From Kaistia hirudinis (GTDB lineage Bacteria > Pseudomonadota > Alphaproteobacteria > Rhizobiales > Kaistiaceae): a DNA stretch of 64,000 bases. The position numbers and the translations under genes were made by a program. The notes beneath the pieces were generated by a model. That model ran no database searches. It saw nothing but the letters and a program-made list of their open reading frames with translations, and was not told where the DNA came from. This document shows positions 10,316 to 18,266 of the stretch, piece by piece; position 1 is the stretch's first letter; every line of letters begins with the position of its first letter. The stretch covers positions 186,001 to 250,000 of the forward strand of contig NZ_JACIDS010000002.1 in the NCBI RefSeq assembly GCF_014196455.1, written 5' to 3'.

Positions 10316-10535
10316 GGGGATCACTCCTTCGTTGCGGCCCGTGCCGCGTTGTGACGCCCTCCTTGTAGGAAGACGCGGCGGAACGGCGGCTGAAGGGGGT
10401 GTTCACCGGGCATTCACGCGCCGCCGGCGCCCCGTGCCGGACCACAAATGGGGGGTGTTACAAATCGATACGCGCACGACATCGCGGAGCAACGCGGCGA
10501 TGTGATCGTGGCTTCACCAGCCATTGGAGCCGACC

Positions 10536-10784
10536 ATGCACCGCCGTTTCGCCGTCTCGATCCTGCTCGCAATCCTCTCGCTCGCCACGACCGCCGCCGC
10601 CGCGCAGCAGCCGACGGATGCGCAGCGCAAGGCGGTGCGCGACGCCTGCATGGCCGACCTCAAGACCGTCTGCGCCGGCGTCACGCCGGGCGAAGGCCGC
10701 GTCGCCGCCTGCGCCAAGGCCAATTTCGCCAAGCTCTCCCCGCCCTGCCAGCAGGCGCTGATCGCGGCGAAGAAGGGTGGATGA
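10536..10784 (+). CDS. Small secreted cysteine-rich-repeat protein
   Basis: An 82-residue protein with a signal peptide (cleavage near TTAAAA) and one unit of the Cys-rich repeat seen in GLG1-type proteins: CMADLKTVCAGVTPGEGRVAAC...LSPPCQQAL, with four cysteines spaced as in the family. Short alphaproteobacterial members are probably periplasmic; their function is unknown. ATG 10536 is chosen because GGAG lies at 10526-10529. Confidence 0.8.
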   Translation: MHRRFAVSILLAILSLATTAAAAQQPTDAQRKAVRDACMADLKTVCAGVTPGEGRVAACAKANFAKLSPPCQQALIAAKKGG

Positions 10785-10868
10785 GGGGGGCTTGTTGGCG
10801 ACAGACGGGTTCATTGCGTGGCCCGCCTAGCGGAGCAGCGTCCCGTGCTCCCGTCATGTGCCCGATGA

Positions 10869-11813
10869 TCAGCCGCCGTGAATGCGGTCTCTTCCATCGC
10901 TGTTGCCGGCATTGGCCAGTTCCAGCAGCCGCCATGCGCCCGGTGGTTGCCCGTGATGGCGCCGGAAGGCCGAGGCGAAAGCATAGGGCGAGCCGTAGCC
11001 GACCCTCTCGGCAATCTGTGCGAGCGACATGTCATCGGCACGTAGATGATCGCGCGCAAGTGTCATGCGCCAGTCGGTGAGATAGTCCATCGGCGTCTGG
11101 CCGAGCGCCTCGCGGAAGATACGGGCGAAGGACGCGCGGGAGAGGCCGCTGATCCGCGCGAGCTCGGGGACCGACCAGGCCCGGGCCGCATCCTGATGAA
11201 TCGCCTGCAACGCCGTCTTGAGGCGCGGATCCGCCGACGCCCGATACCAGCGCGGCGTGGTTGGGCTCTCGCGAAAGCTCGAACGGAGAGCGAGGACCAG
11301 AAGAACGTCGAGCAGGCGGTCGAGGACCGTGTTCTGTCCGGGCTCAGAGGCAGAGAGCTCGCGTGACAAGAGACTGATCACCTCGCGCAGCGGGTCGCCG
11401 ATCGCCGGCGTGAGCGGCATGACCTGTGGCAGCGCGGCGAGGAGGCCACGGCCGATATCGCCGGACAGCCGGTAGGCGCCACACAGGAAGATGGTCGCCC
11501 CCGGATCGTCGGAAACACTCTCGCCCGCGTGCCGGGCCCGGAATGTCTCCGGATCGAGACATTCGGCGCCGGGCTCATGCCCGATGGAATGGTCCGGCCC
11601 GCCGCGCACCAGCGTGACGTCGCCCGGAGTAAGCCGCATCGGTTCGGTCTCACCATCGTCGAGCCATAGCCATCCGCGCCCCTGGACGACCGCGTGAACG
11701 GCCAGCTGAATCGATCCGCCGAGCCGCAGTCCCCAGGGCGGGCTTGCGACGGTGCGCGCGAAGACGGCGCCCGAAGCGCGCGCCCGTAACAGATGGTCGT
11801 TCAGAAGGTCCAT
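10869..11813 (-). CDS. AraC-family transcriptional regulator
   Basis: This is a 314-residue protein with an N-terminal cupin sensor domain (AraC_binding_2/Cupin_6 type; around WLWLDDGETEPMRLTPGDVTLVRGG) and a C-terminal double helix-turn-helix: VPELARISGLSRASFARIFREALGQTPMDYL and MSLAQIAERVGYGSPYAFASAFRRHHGQPPGAWR. It is divergent from the NmrA-like and SnoaL-like genes, with only about 130 bases between starts, so it most likely controls them. The inducer is unknown. Confidence 0.9.
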   Translation of the reverse strand: MDLLNDHLLRARASGAVFARTVASPPWGLRLGGSIQLAVHAVVQGRGWLWLDDGETEPMRLTPGDVTLVRGGPDHSIGHEPGAECLDPETFRARHAGESVSDDPGATIFLCGAYRLSGDIGRGLLAALPQVMPLTPAIGDPLREVISLLSRELSASEPGQNTVLDRLLDVLLVLALRSSFRESPTTPRWYRASADPRLKTALQAIHQDAARAWSVPELARISGLSRASFARIFREALGQTPMDYLTDWRMTLARDHLRADDMSLAQIAERVGYGSPYAFASAFRRHHGQPPGAWRLLELANAGNSDGRDRIHGG

Positions 11814-11948
11814 GCCGCAGGCTAGATCGGACGATCGAGTCGGTCAATTGGATGAGCGTTTTGATTAAATAATCGAGACGTTAGCGCATTGATACGATCA
11901 GTCCGTAGTCTCATCATGACATCACGTTGCAACATGGGAGCAAGACGG

Positions 11949-12806
11949 ATGATGAGTTCATCGCGGAAGACAACGCTCGTTCTCGGCGGCACCGGGCGAA
12001 GTGGGGCGCTGATCGCGCAGACGCTGGCCCGCCACGGGCTGGACGCCCGCCGGGCAGCGCGCCACGGCGGGGATGTCGTCTTCGATTGGGACAACCAGTC
12101 CACATATGGGCCGGCGCTCGAAGGGGCCGACTGCGTCTACCTCGTCACGCCTGTCATGCGGACTCGGTTTGCCGGTCAAGTTGCCACCTTCCTCGATCTC
12201 GCGGAGCAACGCGGCGTTCGGCATGTGACCTATCTGAGTGCCTATGGCAGCGATAGGGCGCCGCCCGAGATCGATATCTATGCCGCCGAACGAGAGCTGG
12301 CCGGCAGGACAGCCTTAGGCCATTCGATCCTGCGCCCCGCCTGGGTTATGCAGAACTTCGCCGACCAGCACCTGCCGCTCATTGGCGACACCTTCACCGT
12401 GCCGACTGGCGGCGGTGCGGAGGCCTATGTCGACGCGGCGGATATCGCGGCAGTGGCGGTCGAGACGCTGGTCGACCCGGATGCTCACGCCGGGGCGCAC
12501 TACGCGCCGACCGGGCCGCATGCGCTCACCATGGACCAGGTAGTCGATATCGTCTCCCGGGCGGTCGGTCGTCCGATCGCCAGCAACGATGTCGATCCGG
12601 AACATTGGATTGGCAGTGCGGTCGAGGCAGGCTTCGTGCCGGCCGATTATGCGGTGATGCTGCGTTGGCTAACGAGCAGCATCATCTCCGGCAACGGCGC
12701 GCGGCCGAACACCGATGTCGAACGCGTCACCGGCAGGCCGGCGACGTCGTTCGAGGTTTTCGCCCGGCGCCATGCCGCGGCTTGGGCGCTGCGGTCGGTC
12801 GCGTGA
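11949..12806 (+). CDS. NmrA-like NAD(P)-binding protein
   Basis: A 285-residue atypical SDR. TTLVLGGTGRSGALIAQTL is the Rossmann glycine-rich loop (GGTGxxG), followed by VTYLSAYGSD and RPAWVMQNF, as in NmrA/azoreductase-like proteins that bind NAD(P) as sensors or as quinone/aldehyde reductases. ATG 11949 (or 11952) is chosen for GGGAG at 11936-11940; the frame is open further upstream. It is co-oriented with the SnoaL-like gene 33 bases on and divergent from the AraC gene. Confidence 0.85.
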   Translation: MMSSSRKTTLVLGGTGRSGALIAQTLARHGLDARRAARHGGDVVFDWDNQSTYGPALEGADCVYLVTPVMRTRFAGQVATFLDLAEQRGVRHVTYLSAYGSDRAPPEIDIYAAERELAGRTALGHSILRPAWVMQNFADQHLPLIGDTFTVPTGGGAEAYVDAADIAAVAVETLVDPDAHAGAHYAPTGPHALTMDQVVDIVSRAVGRPIASNDVDPEHWIGSAVEAGFVPADYAVMLRWLTSSIISGNGARPNTDVERVTGRPATSFEVFARRHAAAWALRSVA

Positions 12807-12839
12807 GCGGCAGGCGGCAATTTGACGAAGGAGACCGGG

Positions 12840-13286
12840 ATGATCGGGAAGACCAATGCGGCCCAAACACCTTATGCGGCCTATCGAGGAGCAGAACCCT
12901 ATTTCACGCTGGTCCGGCAGGCGCTCGGCGAACGCGTTGATGGTGCGCATTTCTTCGATATCGTCGCCGACGATGTCTCCTATGAGGTCCGCTACGAGCT
13001 TGGCTGGCCGCGCATCATCCGAGGCCGCTCCGATCTGATGGCAGCTTTCCTGAGCTATGTAGAAGGCATCTGCCTGCGTTCCGCCGACGGGCTGATCGTC
13101 AACGCCGCCGACAGCGGCCGTGTCGTCACCATCGAATACGACGTTCACGGCACGATCCTTTCAACCGGGGTCCGCTATGAAAACCGCTTTTGCTCGGTCA
13201 TCGAAATCAAGGATCGTAAGATCGCGCGTTGGCGCGACTATATGGATTCCTATGCGGCATGGCAGGCGCTGACGGCCAAGGCCTGA
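12840..13286 (+). CDS. SnoaL-like / nuclear transport factor 2-like protein
   Basis: A 148-residue protein with the cone-shaped NTF2-like fold pattern: an N-terminal helix, a central DDVSYEVRYELGWPRIIRGRSDLMAAF segment and terminal strands ending VIEIKDRKIARWRDYMDSYAAWQAL. Such proteins are small isomerases, hydrolases or binding proteins. ATG 12840 has AAGGAG 6 bases upstream. It is probably co-transcribed with the NmrA-like gene; the substrate is unknown. Confidence 0.78.
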   Translation: MIGKTNAAQTPYAAYRGAEPYFTLVRQALGERVDGAHFFDIVADDVSYEVRYELGWPRIIRGRSDLMAAFLSYVEGICLRSADGLIVNAADSGRVVTIEYDVHGTILSTGVRYENRFCSVIEIKDRKIARWRDYMDSYAAWQALTAKA

Positions 13287-13360
13287 CGGGGAGAATTATC
13301 AAACGGCGACCGGCCCGCACGCTGGGGCTCGCGAGATCAACCGCCCTCAGCCCCGTCGCC

Positions 13361-14224
13361 TCAGACGGCCATGCGCTTGAGAAGCGCCGCGTTCAGTTCG
13401 CTGCCCGGCTCGGCGATCGTCTCGATCACCGCGAAATGGTGCAAATCGCCGATCTCGAGCGTCGGGACGATCGCGCCGCCGCGTTCGAGCGTGGCGGCGT
13501 AGTCGCGCTGCTGGCGCTTGAATTCGTCGGATTCGCCGCCGCCGCAGACGAGCGTGAGCGGCGGCATTTCCATCTTGGTCTGGCAGATCGGGCTGCCGCG
13601 CCAGGCCATGGGCTCGTCGAGGCCGACGGTCTCGTTGAGATAGGAGAGGCGGATCGGTTCGAGATCGTAGAGGCCGGAGACGGCGAGGCCCCCGGCGACG
13701 ATCTCGGGTGGCAGCGCGGCGTCGAAGCTCTGCCAATGCGTCGAGGCGGCGATGGCCGTCAGATGGCCGCCGGCGGAATGGCCGGCGAGGAAGATGCGGT
13801 TGCGGTTGCCGGGGATGACGCCGCCCGCATTCTTCCAGGTGAAGGCGACGGCGGCGCGCACCTGGCGGATGATCTCGTCCATGGTCACATGCGGCGTCAG
13901 CGCATAATTGATCACGACGAGATTGACGCCGGCGTCGACGACGCCTTCCGCGACGAAGCGGAAATCCACCTTGTCCTTCCAGATCCAGTAGCCGCCATGG
14001 ATATAGATCAGGATCGGGCCGTCCGGATCGGCCGAGGGGAAGACGTCGAGCTTCTCCATCTCCGACGGGCCATAGGCGATATCGACGATGCAGGGGCGCT
14101 TCGCGGCGCTTGCGTCGCTGCGGGCGCGCCAGCGATCGAAGATCGCATAGGAATCCGGCGCTACCAGGCGCTCATATTGCGCGTCGAGCCCCTCCTGGTC
14201 ATAGCCGCGATAGACGGGGGTCAT
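13361..14224 (-). CDS. Alpha/beta hydrolase, arylformamidase-like
   Basis: A 287-residue alpha/beta hydrolase with the oxyanion motif YIHGGYW, nucleophile elbow AGHSAGGHL, and a late histidine in DLHHFAVIE that can complete the triad. HGGYW plus GHSAGG is the pattern of kynurenine formamidase-like and related esterase/amidase enzymes. It is the last gene of a leftward operon; ATG 14224 overlaps the previous stop by 4 bases. In that setting an N-formyl, N-carbamoyl or ester substrate is plausible but not shown. Confidence 0.85.
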   Translation of the reverse strand: MTPVYRGYDQEGLDAQYERLVAPDSYAIFDRWRARSDASAAKRPCIVDIAYGPSEMEKLDVFPSADPDGPILIYIHGGYWIWKDKVDFRFVAEGVVDAGVNLVVINYALTPHVTMDEIIRQVRAAVAFTWKNAGGVIPGNRNRIFLAGHSAGGHLTAIAASTHWQSFDAALPPEIVAGGLAVSGLYDLEPIRLSYLNETVGLDEPMAWRGSPICQTKMEMPPLTLVCGGGESDEFKRQQRDYAATLERGGAIVPTLEIGDLHHFAVIETIAEPGSELNAALLKRMAV

Positions 14225-15234
14225 GCTGCGCTCCGCAGGCCGAACTGATCGTGCCGTTCCTGCCATTCCATCAGATGTTCGAAGGCGGCGTCGAGATCGA
14301 AACGGCCGGTCGGCCCGAATTCTTGCGTGAAGCGGTCGCCGGAGAGGATGCCGCCATCATGGTCGCCATAGAGGTCGATCGGCGCGCCGTCACCCGTGCC
14401 GACATGGATCTGGAACGCCGGGAAACGCGCGGCGAGACGGTCGCACCAGTCGGCGATCGACCACACATAGGGCGTGCCGAGATTATAGACCTTGTGCCTG
14501 TGCGAGGGTGTGTCGAGCAGCGTGACCAGTGCGCTGGCGGCGTCGCGCGCGAAGTGCCAGTTGCTCTTGCCCCGCCGCGGCAGGAAGGCGTGCCGGCCGG
14601 CGATCGCGAGCGTATTGGCCTGGAAGACCGGGTTCATGAAGTCGCGGATGCCGGTGCGGTATTCCCATGGGCCGAACACGCCGGCGAGCCGCCCTGCGAC
14701 CCAGTCGAGCCCGGTCGAGGCGCCGAGCAGGTCGAGGATCATCTCGCCGGTCCATTTCGACAGCGCGTAGATCGTGCCGGGTGCCTTCGGCCAGTCCTCG
14801 TCCAGCAGCGCATAGTCGGGCACGCCGCCGCCGAAGACCGCGTTGGACGAGACGAAGACGAAGCGCTCGACGCCCAGCGCCGCCGCGGCGCCGGCGACGG
14901 CGGTGAGCCCGCCCATATTGACGCCGACCGTGTGACAGGCCTCGGTGCGTTCGCGCGCCGTGTTCGAGGTCACGGCTGCCGCGTGCACCACGCGCTTGAC
15001 GCCATATTCGCTCATGATGCGCTGCATGGCGTGCTGGCTGCGCACATCGGCGACGATCTGCACCAGGCGGCCGGGCAGCTCGGCGAAGGCGAGGGCCGCG
15101 ATCTGCGGCACGGGGCGGTCGGAGACGCCGATGACGTCGTCGCCGCGCGCGAGGAGGTGCTCGACGATGTTGAGGCCGACGAAGCCGCTCGATCCGGTGA
15201 CGAGGATGGTCATCTTGGCCGAGGCCTCCATCAT
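14221..15234 (-). CDS. NAD-dependent epimerase/dehydratase family protein
   Basis: A 337-residue extended SDR with TGSSGFVGLN (Rossmann loop), a serine in VFVSSNAVFG, the catalytic YALSK (YxxxK), and RLAGVFGPWE with HFARDAASALVTLL near the end. It joins the GntR and hydrolase genes by 4-base overlaps at both ends, so it belongs to the same transcript. The substrate may be a nucleotide sugar or a hydroxyacid-like compound; the motifs do not decide. Confidence 0.85.
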   Translation of the reverse strand: MMEASAKMTILVTGSSGFVGLNIVEHLLARGDDVIGVSDRPVPQIAALAFAELPGRLVQIVADVRSQHAMQRIMSEYGVKRVVHAAAVTSNTARERTEACHTVGVNMGGLTAVAGAAAALGVERFVFVSSNAVFGGGVPDYALLDEDWPKAPGTIYALSKWTGEMILDLLGASTGLDWVAGRLAGVFGPWEYRTGIRDFMNPVFQANTLAIAGRHAFLPRRGKSNWHFARDAASALVTLLDTPSHRHKVYNLGTPYVWSIADWCDRLAARFPAFQIHVGTGDGAPIDLYGDHDGGILSGDRFTQEFGPTGRFDLDAAFEHLMEWQERHDQFGLRSAA

Positions 15235-15911
15235 GATGAGGGCGCGTCCATCGCGGCGATGGCGCTGAGCGCCACCGCGCGCGCGGCGCGGATGTGGTGG
15301 GTGGAAAGGCGCGCCGCCTCGGCGCCGTCGCCGGATTTGAGCGCGGCGCAGAACGCGCGCATCTCCTCGAGGCTCGCCGCCGGGCGCCCCGGCTGAGACA
15401 TGGAGAGCGAGCGCAGATACGAGACGCGGCTGTGCAGCGCGGAGAGGATCTGCCCGAGCACGATATTGCCGGCCCCGGCGAAGACCTCGTCATAGAAGCG
15501 GCCGTTCGAGTCGCGCTGCGCCTGCCGGTCGCCTGAGCGGGCGGCGGCCTCGATCGCGGCGAAGGCGGCATCGAGCCGCTCGGCACGCTCCGCCGTCATA
15601 TTGGCGGCGCAGAGCGTCGAGGCCTCGGCCTCCAGCAGGATCCGTACATGATAGAGATCGCCGATCTCGGCCGCGCTCATCCGCGTGACGATGAAGCCGT
15701 GCCGGCGGTTGCTCTCGATCAGCCGCTCGCCCTCGAGCTCGCGGATCACCTCGCGCGCGATGGTGCGGGAGACGCCGTAGCGCTCGCAGATCTCGCGCTC
15801 GGTCAGCCGGTCGCCGGGACGCAGCTCGCCGTCATAGATCGCGACGCGCAGCAATTCGCTCGCCTGCTGGCGCACGGAGAGGAGGGCTGGCGGCGCGAGC
15901 GGACCGGACAT
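15231..15911 (-). CDS. GntR-family regulator, FadR/FCD subfamily
   Basis: A 226-residue protein with the GntR winged helix (LRPGDRLTEREICERYGVSRTIAREVIRELEGERLIESNRRHGFIVT), then an all-helical FCD ligand domain with the metal-binding Asp/His pattern (DLYHVRILLEAEAS, DSNGRFYDEV, LHSRVSYL, STHHIRAA). FCD proteins are usually repressors released by a small acid. It is inside the operon it probably controls; a candidate operator is at 21105-21123, upstream of the first gene. Confidence 0.88.
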   Translation of the reverse strand: MSGPLAPPALLSVRQQASELLRVAIYDGELRPGDRLTEREICERYGVSRTIAREVIRELEGERLIESNRRHGFIVTRMSAAEIGDLYHVRILLEAEASTLCAANMTAERAERLDAAFAAIEAAARSGDRQAQRDSNGRFYDEVFAGAGNIVLGQILSALHSRVSYLRSLSMSQPGRPAASLEEMRAFCAALKSGDGAEAARLSTHHIRAARAVALSAIAAMDAPSS

Positions 15912-16507
15912 CAGCGGAGCCCGTCCTCGCCGACAATCTCGGCCGCATCGACGCCGCCGAGCCGCGCGTTCAGCCGACCGCGCGAGGCGAAGGCCGCGAG
16001 GATCGCGATCTCGTCGGGCAGCGGCGCATCGGGCAGATGCACGCTGATGCCGTCATAATGCGAGCGGACATAGAGCGCGTCCTTGTGCGCCAGCGGCACG
16101 TCGATGACCGTGCCGGGCGCCGCGCGCTTGGAGAAGGACGAGATCCAGGCCTGCCCGCCGCCGATGCCGGCGCGCAGCGAATCGCCGAACGGCGTCGTGA
16201 TGAGCGCGATGCCGTGCTCCTGTTCGCCGTTCAGGCCGACCACGGCACCCTTGCCATAGCTCTCGATCGGCGCGCCGCCCATGGCCTCAACGGCCGCCGC
16301 CGCCATGGCGCTGCCGAGCGCGGCGCTCGGAGCGATCAGCGGCGAGAGATCCTCGGTGAAGGGTTTGCCGGCGAAGGGGTTGTTCAGGACGACCACGACC
16401 GCGACCTTGACGAGCGGCCGGTCGGCCGCGAGACCGGCCTCGGCGGTGGTGATGTCCGTGAGCACGAACTGGCGGCGGATCGCGAGCGTCGGAACGGCGA
16501 TGATCAT
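15911..16507 (-). CDS. Amino acid synthesis family protein (PF06684/DUF1185-like)
   Basis: A 198-residue protein beginning MIIAVPTLAIRRQFV, with AVVVVLNNPFAGK, ESYGKGAVVGLNGEQEHG and APGTVIDVPLAHKDALYVRSHYDG. This matches the 'amino acid synthesis' family as I recall it; members are often found with hydantoinase-type genes, and their reaction is not well defined. It overlaps hyuB and the GntR gene by 4 bases each. ATG 16507 is fixed by the overlap; the frame upstream is only shadow coding. Confidence 0.75.
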   Translation of the reverse strand: MIIAVPTLAIRRQFVLTDITTAEAGLAADRPLVKVAVVVVLNNPFAGKPFTEDLSPLIAPSAALGSAMAAAAVEAMGGAPIESYGKGAVVGLNGEQEHGIALITTPFGDSLRAGIGGGQAWISSFSKRAAPGTVIDVPLAHKDALYVRSHYDGISVHLPDAPLPDEIAILAAFASRGRLNARLGGVDAAEIVGEDGLR

Positions 16508-18264
16508 CGCGCGGCCTCCATCGCGGCGCGCCGCGCCGTCGTCGCGGCAAGGTCGAGCGTGTGATCGGGGCTGATGACGACGCCATAGGCGCGCTCGGCA
16601 TAGGCGCGCGTGCAGAAGCCGTCGAGCACGTCGTCGAGCACGGTTTCGGCCGGCCGCTCGAGCGGGTCGCCATAGCCGCCGCCGCAGGGCGAATAGAACG
16701 CCATCGTGTCGCCCGCCTTCATGACGACGCCGGAGATCTTCGCATACTGGGCCTCGGTGGTGCCGTCGCGGTTCGCATGGTTGAAGATGTCGACCCGCCC
16801 TTCCGCCCCGTCCGCGCCGCCGAACAGACCCCAGGGCTTGTCGGTATGGCGCTCGGCTTCGTGCGTCAGCCAGCCGCCATCGAGCAGGCGCTGTTCCTTG
16901 ACGACGCCGATGCCGCCGCGGAACTTGCCGGCGCCGCATTCGACATCGTCGCGCAGCTCATAACGGTCGCAGATCATCGGCAGGTGCATGCCGAGATCCT
17001 CGATCGGATTGTTGCGGGTATTGGCCATGAGATTGTCGATCGAATCCGGTCCATCCGAACGCGGGCGGCCGCCATAGGCGCCCTCGTTCACTTCGATGAA
17101 GACCCAGTAGTCGCCGCTTTCCTTGCGCAGGCCCGAATAGGCGACGAAGGAGAGCGAGGCCGACGAGCCGGCGATCGCCTTGTCGGGCAGGACCGGCGAG
17201 AGCGCGCGGATGATGCAGTCGATCATCCGGTTGCACTGCGAAAAGCGCGCCGAGGCGGCGGTCGGGAAGATCGGGTTGAAGATCGTGCCCTTCGGCGCCG
17301 TCACCTTGATCGGCCGGAACGAGCCCTCATTGGCCGGCACGGGCACGGCCGATGTGTAGGCGTCGAGCAGCAGCGAGCGGAAGGCGACATAGCAGGCGAC
17401 CTTGGTCGAGCCTTCGAACGGCACGTTGAATGCCGTCGGCACCTGCGGCGAGGAGCCGGTCAGGTCGACCTCGGCCTCGTCGCCGCGAATGCGCACGCAG
17501 ACCTTGATCGGCAGACGGACATTGCGGTTGCGCCCGTCATCGTCGAGCCAGCTCTCGGCGGTGTAGTCGCCGTCGGGAATGGCGGCGATCGCCTGGCGCA
17601 GCATGCGCTCCGTATAGTTCATCAGCTCCGCCGAGGCCGCCTCGACGGTGTCGGCGCCGTAAGTGGCGTAGAGTTCCTGGAAGCGCTTGGCGCCGAGCTG
17701 GGCCGAGGCGATCTGCGCGCCGAGATCGTCCTGCAATTGCCGGCCGACGCGGGAATTGTCGCGGAGATAATTCCAGAGCGTCTCGTTGCGCACGCCGCCC
17801 TCATAGAGCTTGGCGGCCTTCAGCAGCATCCCCTCGCCGAAGATATCCTGGATATCCACGATGAGGCCGGGCGTCGCAGAGCCGATATCGACGTGGTGCG
17901 CGGTATTGGCGGCGAAGCCGACATGCCGGCCCTCGAAGAAGACCGGCACGACGACGGCGATGTCCGGCGAATGGCTGGCGCCGAAATAGGGGTGATTGTG
18001 GATGACGACGTCACCCTCGCGCCAGGGCGTGGTCATGGTCGCGTCGATACCGCGCAGATAGCCGGGAATCGAGCCGATATGCAGCGGCGTGTTGTCGCTT
18101 TCGCAGAGCGTCGCGAAATTCGCATCGAACAGACCGGCGCCGAGGTCCTCGCTCTCGCGGATGATCGAGGAGAACGACATGCGGTAGAGGACGTAGGCCA
18201 TCTCCTTGGCGATGGTGTGCAGCGCACCGCCGATGACCTGCAGCGTGACGGGATCGATGGTCAT
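16504..18264 (-). CDS. hyuB: Hydantoinase/oxoprolinase B subunit family protein
   Basis: A 586-residue HyuB protein, the partner of the adjacent HyuA. Typical segments are MTIDPVTLQVIGGALHTIAKEMAYVLYRMSFSS, DVVIHNHPYFGASHSPDI, DLTGSSPQVPTAFNVPFEGS and the Gly-rich FYSPCGGGYGDPLERP near the C-terminus. HyuAB complexes hydrolyse cyclic amides (5-oxoproline, hydantoins, N-methylhydantoin) with ATP, or carboxylate ketones. ATG 18264 has GGAGG 7 bases upstream; a GTG at 18270 would overlap the hyuA stop. Confidence 0.92.
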   Translation of the reverse strand: MTIDPVTLQVIGGALHTIAKEMAYVLYRMSFSSIIRESEDLGAGLFDANFATLCESDNTPLHIGSIPGYLRGIDATMTTPWREGDVVIHNHPYFGASHSPDIAVVVPVFFEGRHVGFAANTAHHVDIGSATPGLIVDIQDIFGEGMLLKAAKLYEGGVRNETLWNYLRDNSRVGRQLQDDLGAQIASAQLGAKRFQELYATYGADTVEAASAELMNYTERMLRQAIAAIPDGDYTAESWLDDDGRNRNVRLPIKVCVRIRGDEAEVDLTGSSPQVPTAFNVPFEGSTKVACYVAFRSLLLDAYTSAVPVPANEGSFRPIKVTAPKGTIFNPIFPTAASARFSQCNRMIDCIIRALSPVLPDKAIAGSSASLSFVAYSGLRKESGDYWVFIEVNEGAYGGRPRSDGPDSIDNLMANTRNNPIEDLGMHLPMICDRYELRDDVECGAGKFRGGIGVVKEQRLLDGGWLTHEAERHTDKPWGLFGGADGAEGRVDIFNHANRDGTTEAQYAKISGVVMKAGDTMAFYSPCGGGYGDPLERPAETVLDDVLDGFCTRAYAERAYGVVISPDHTLDLAATTARRAAMEAAR

Positions 18265-18266
18265 GA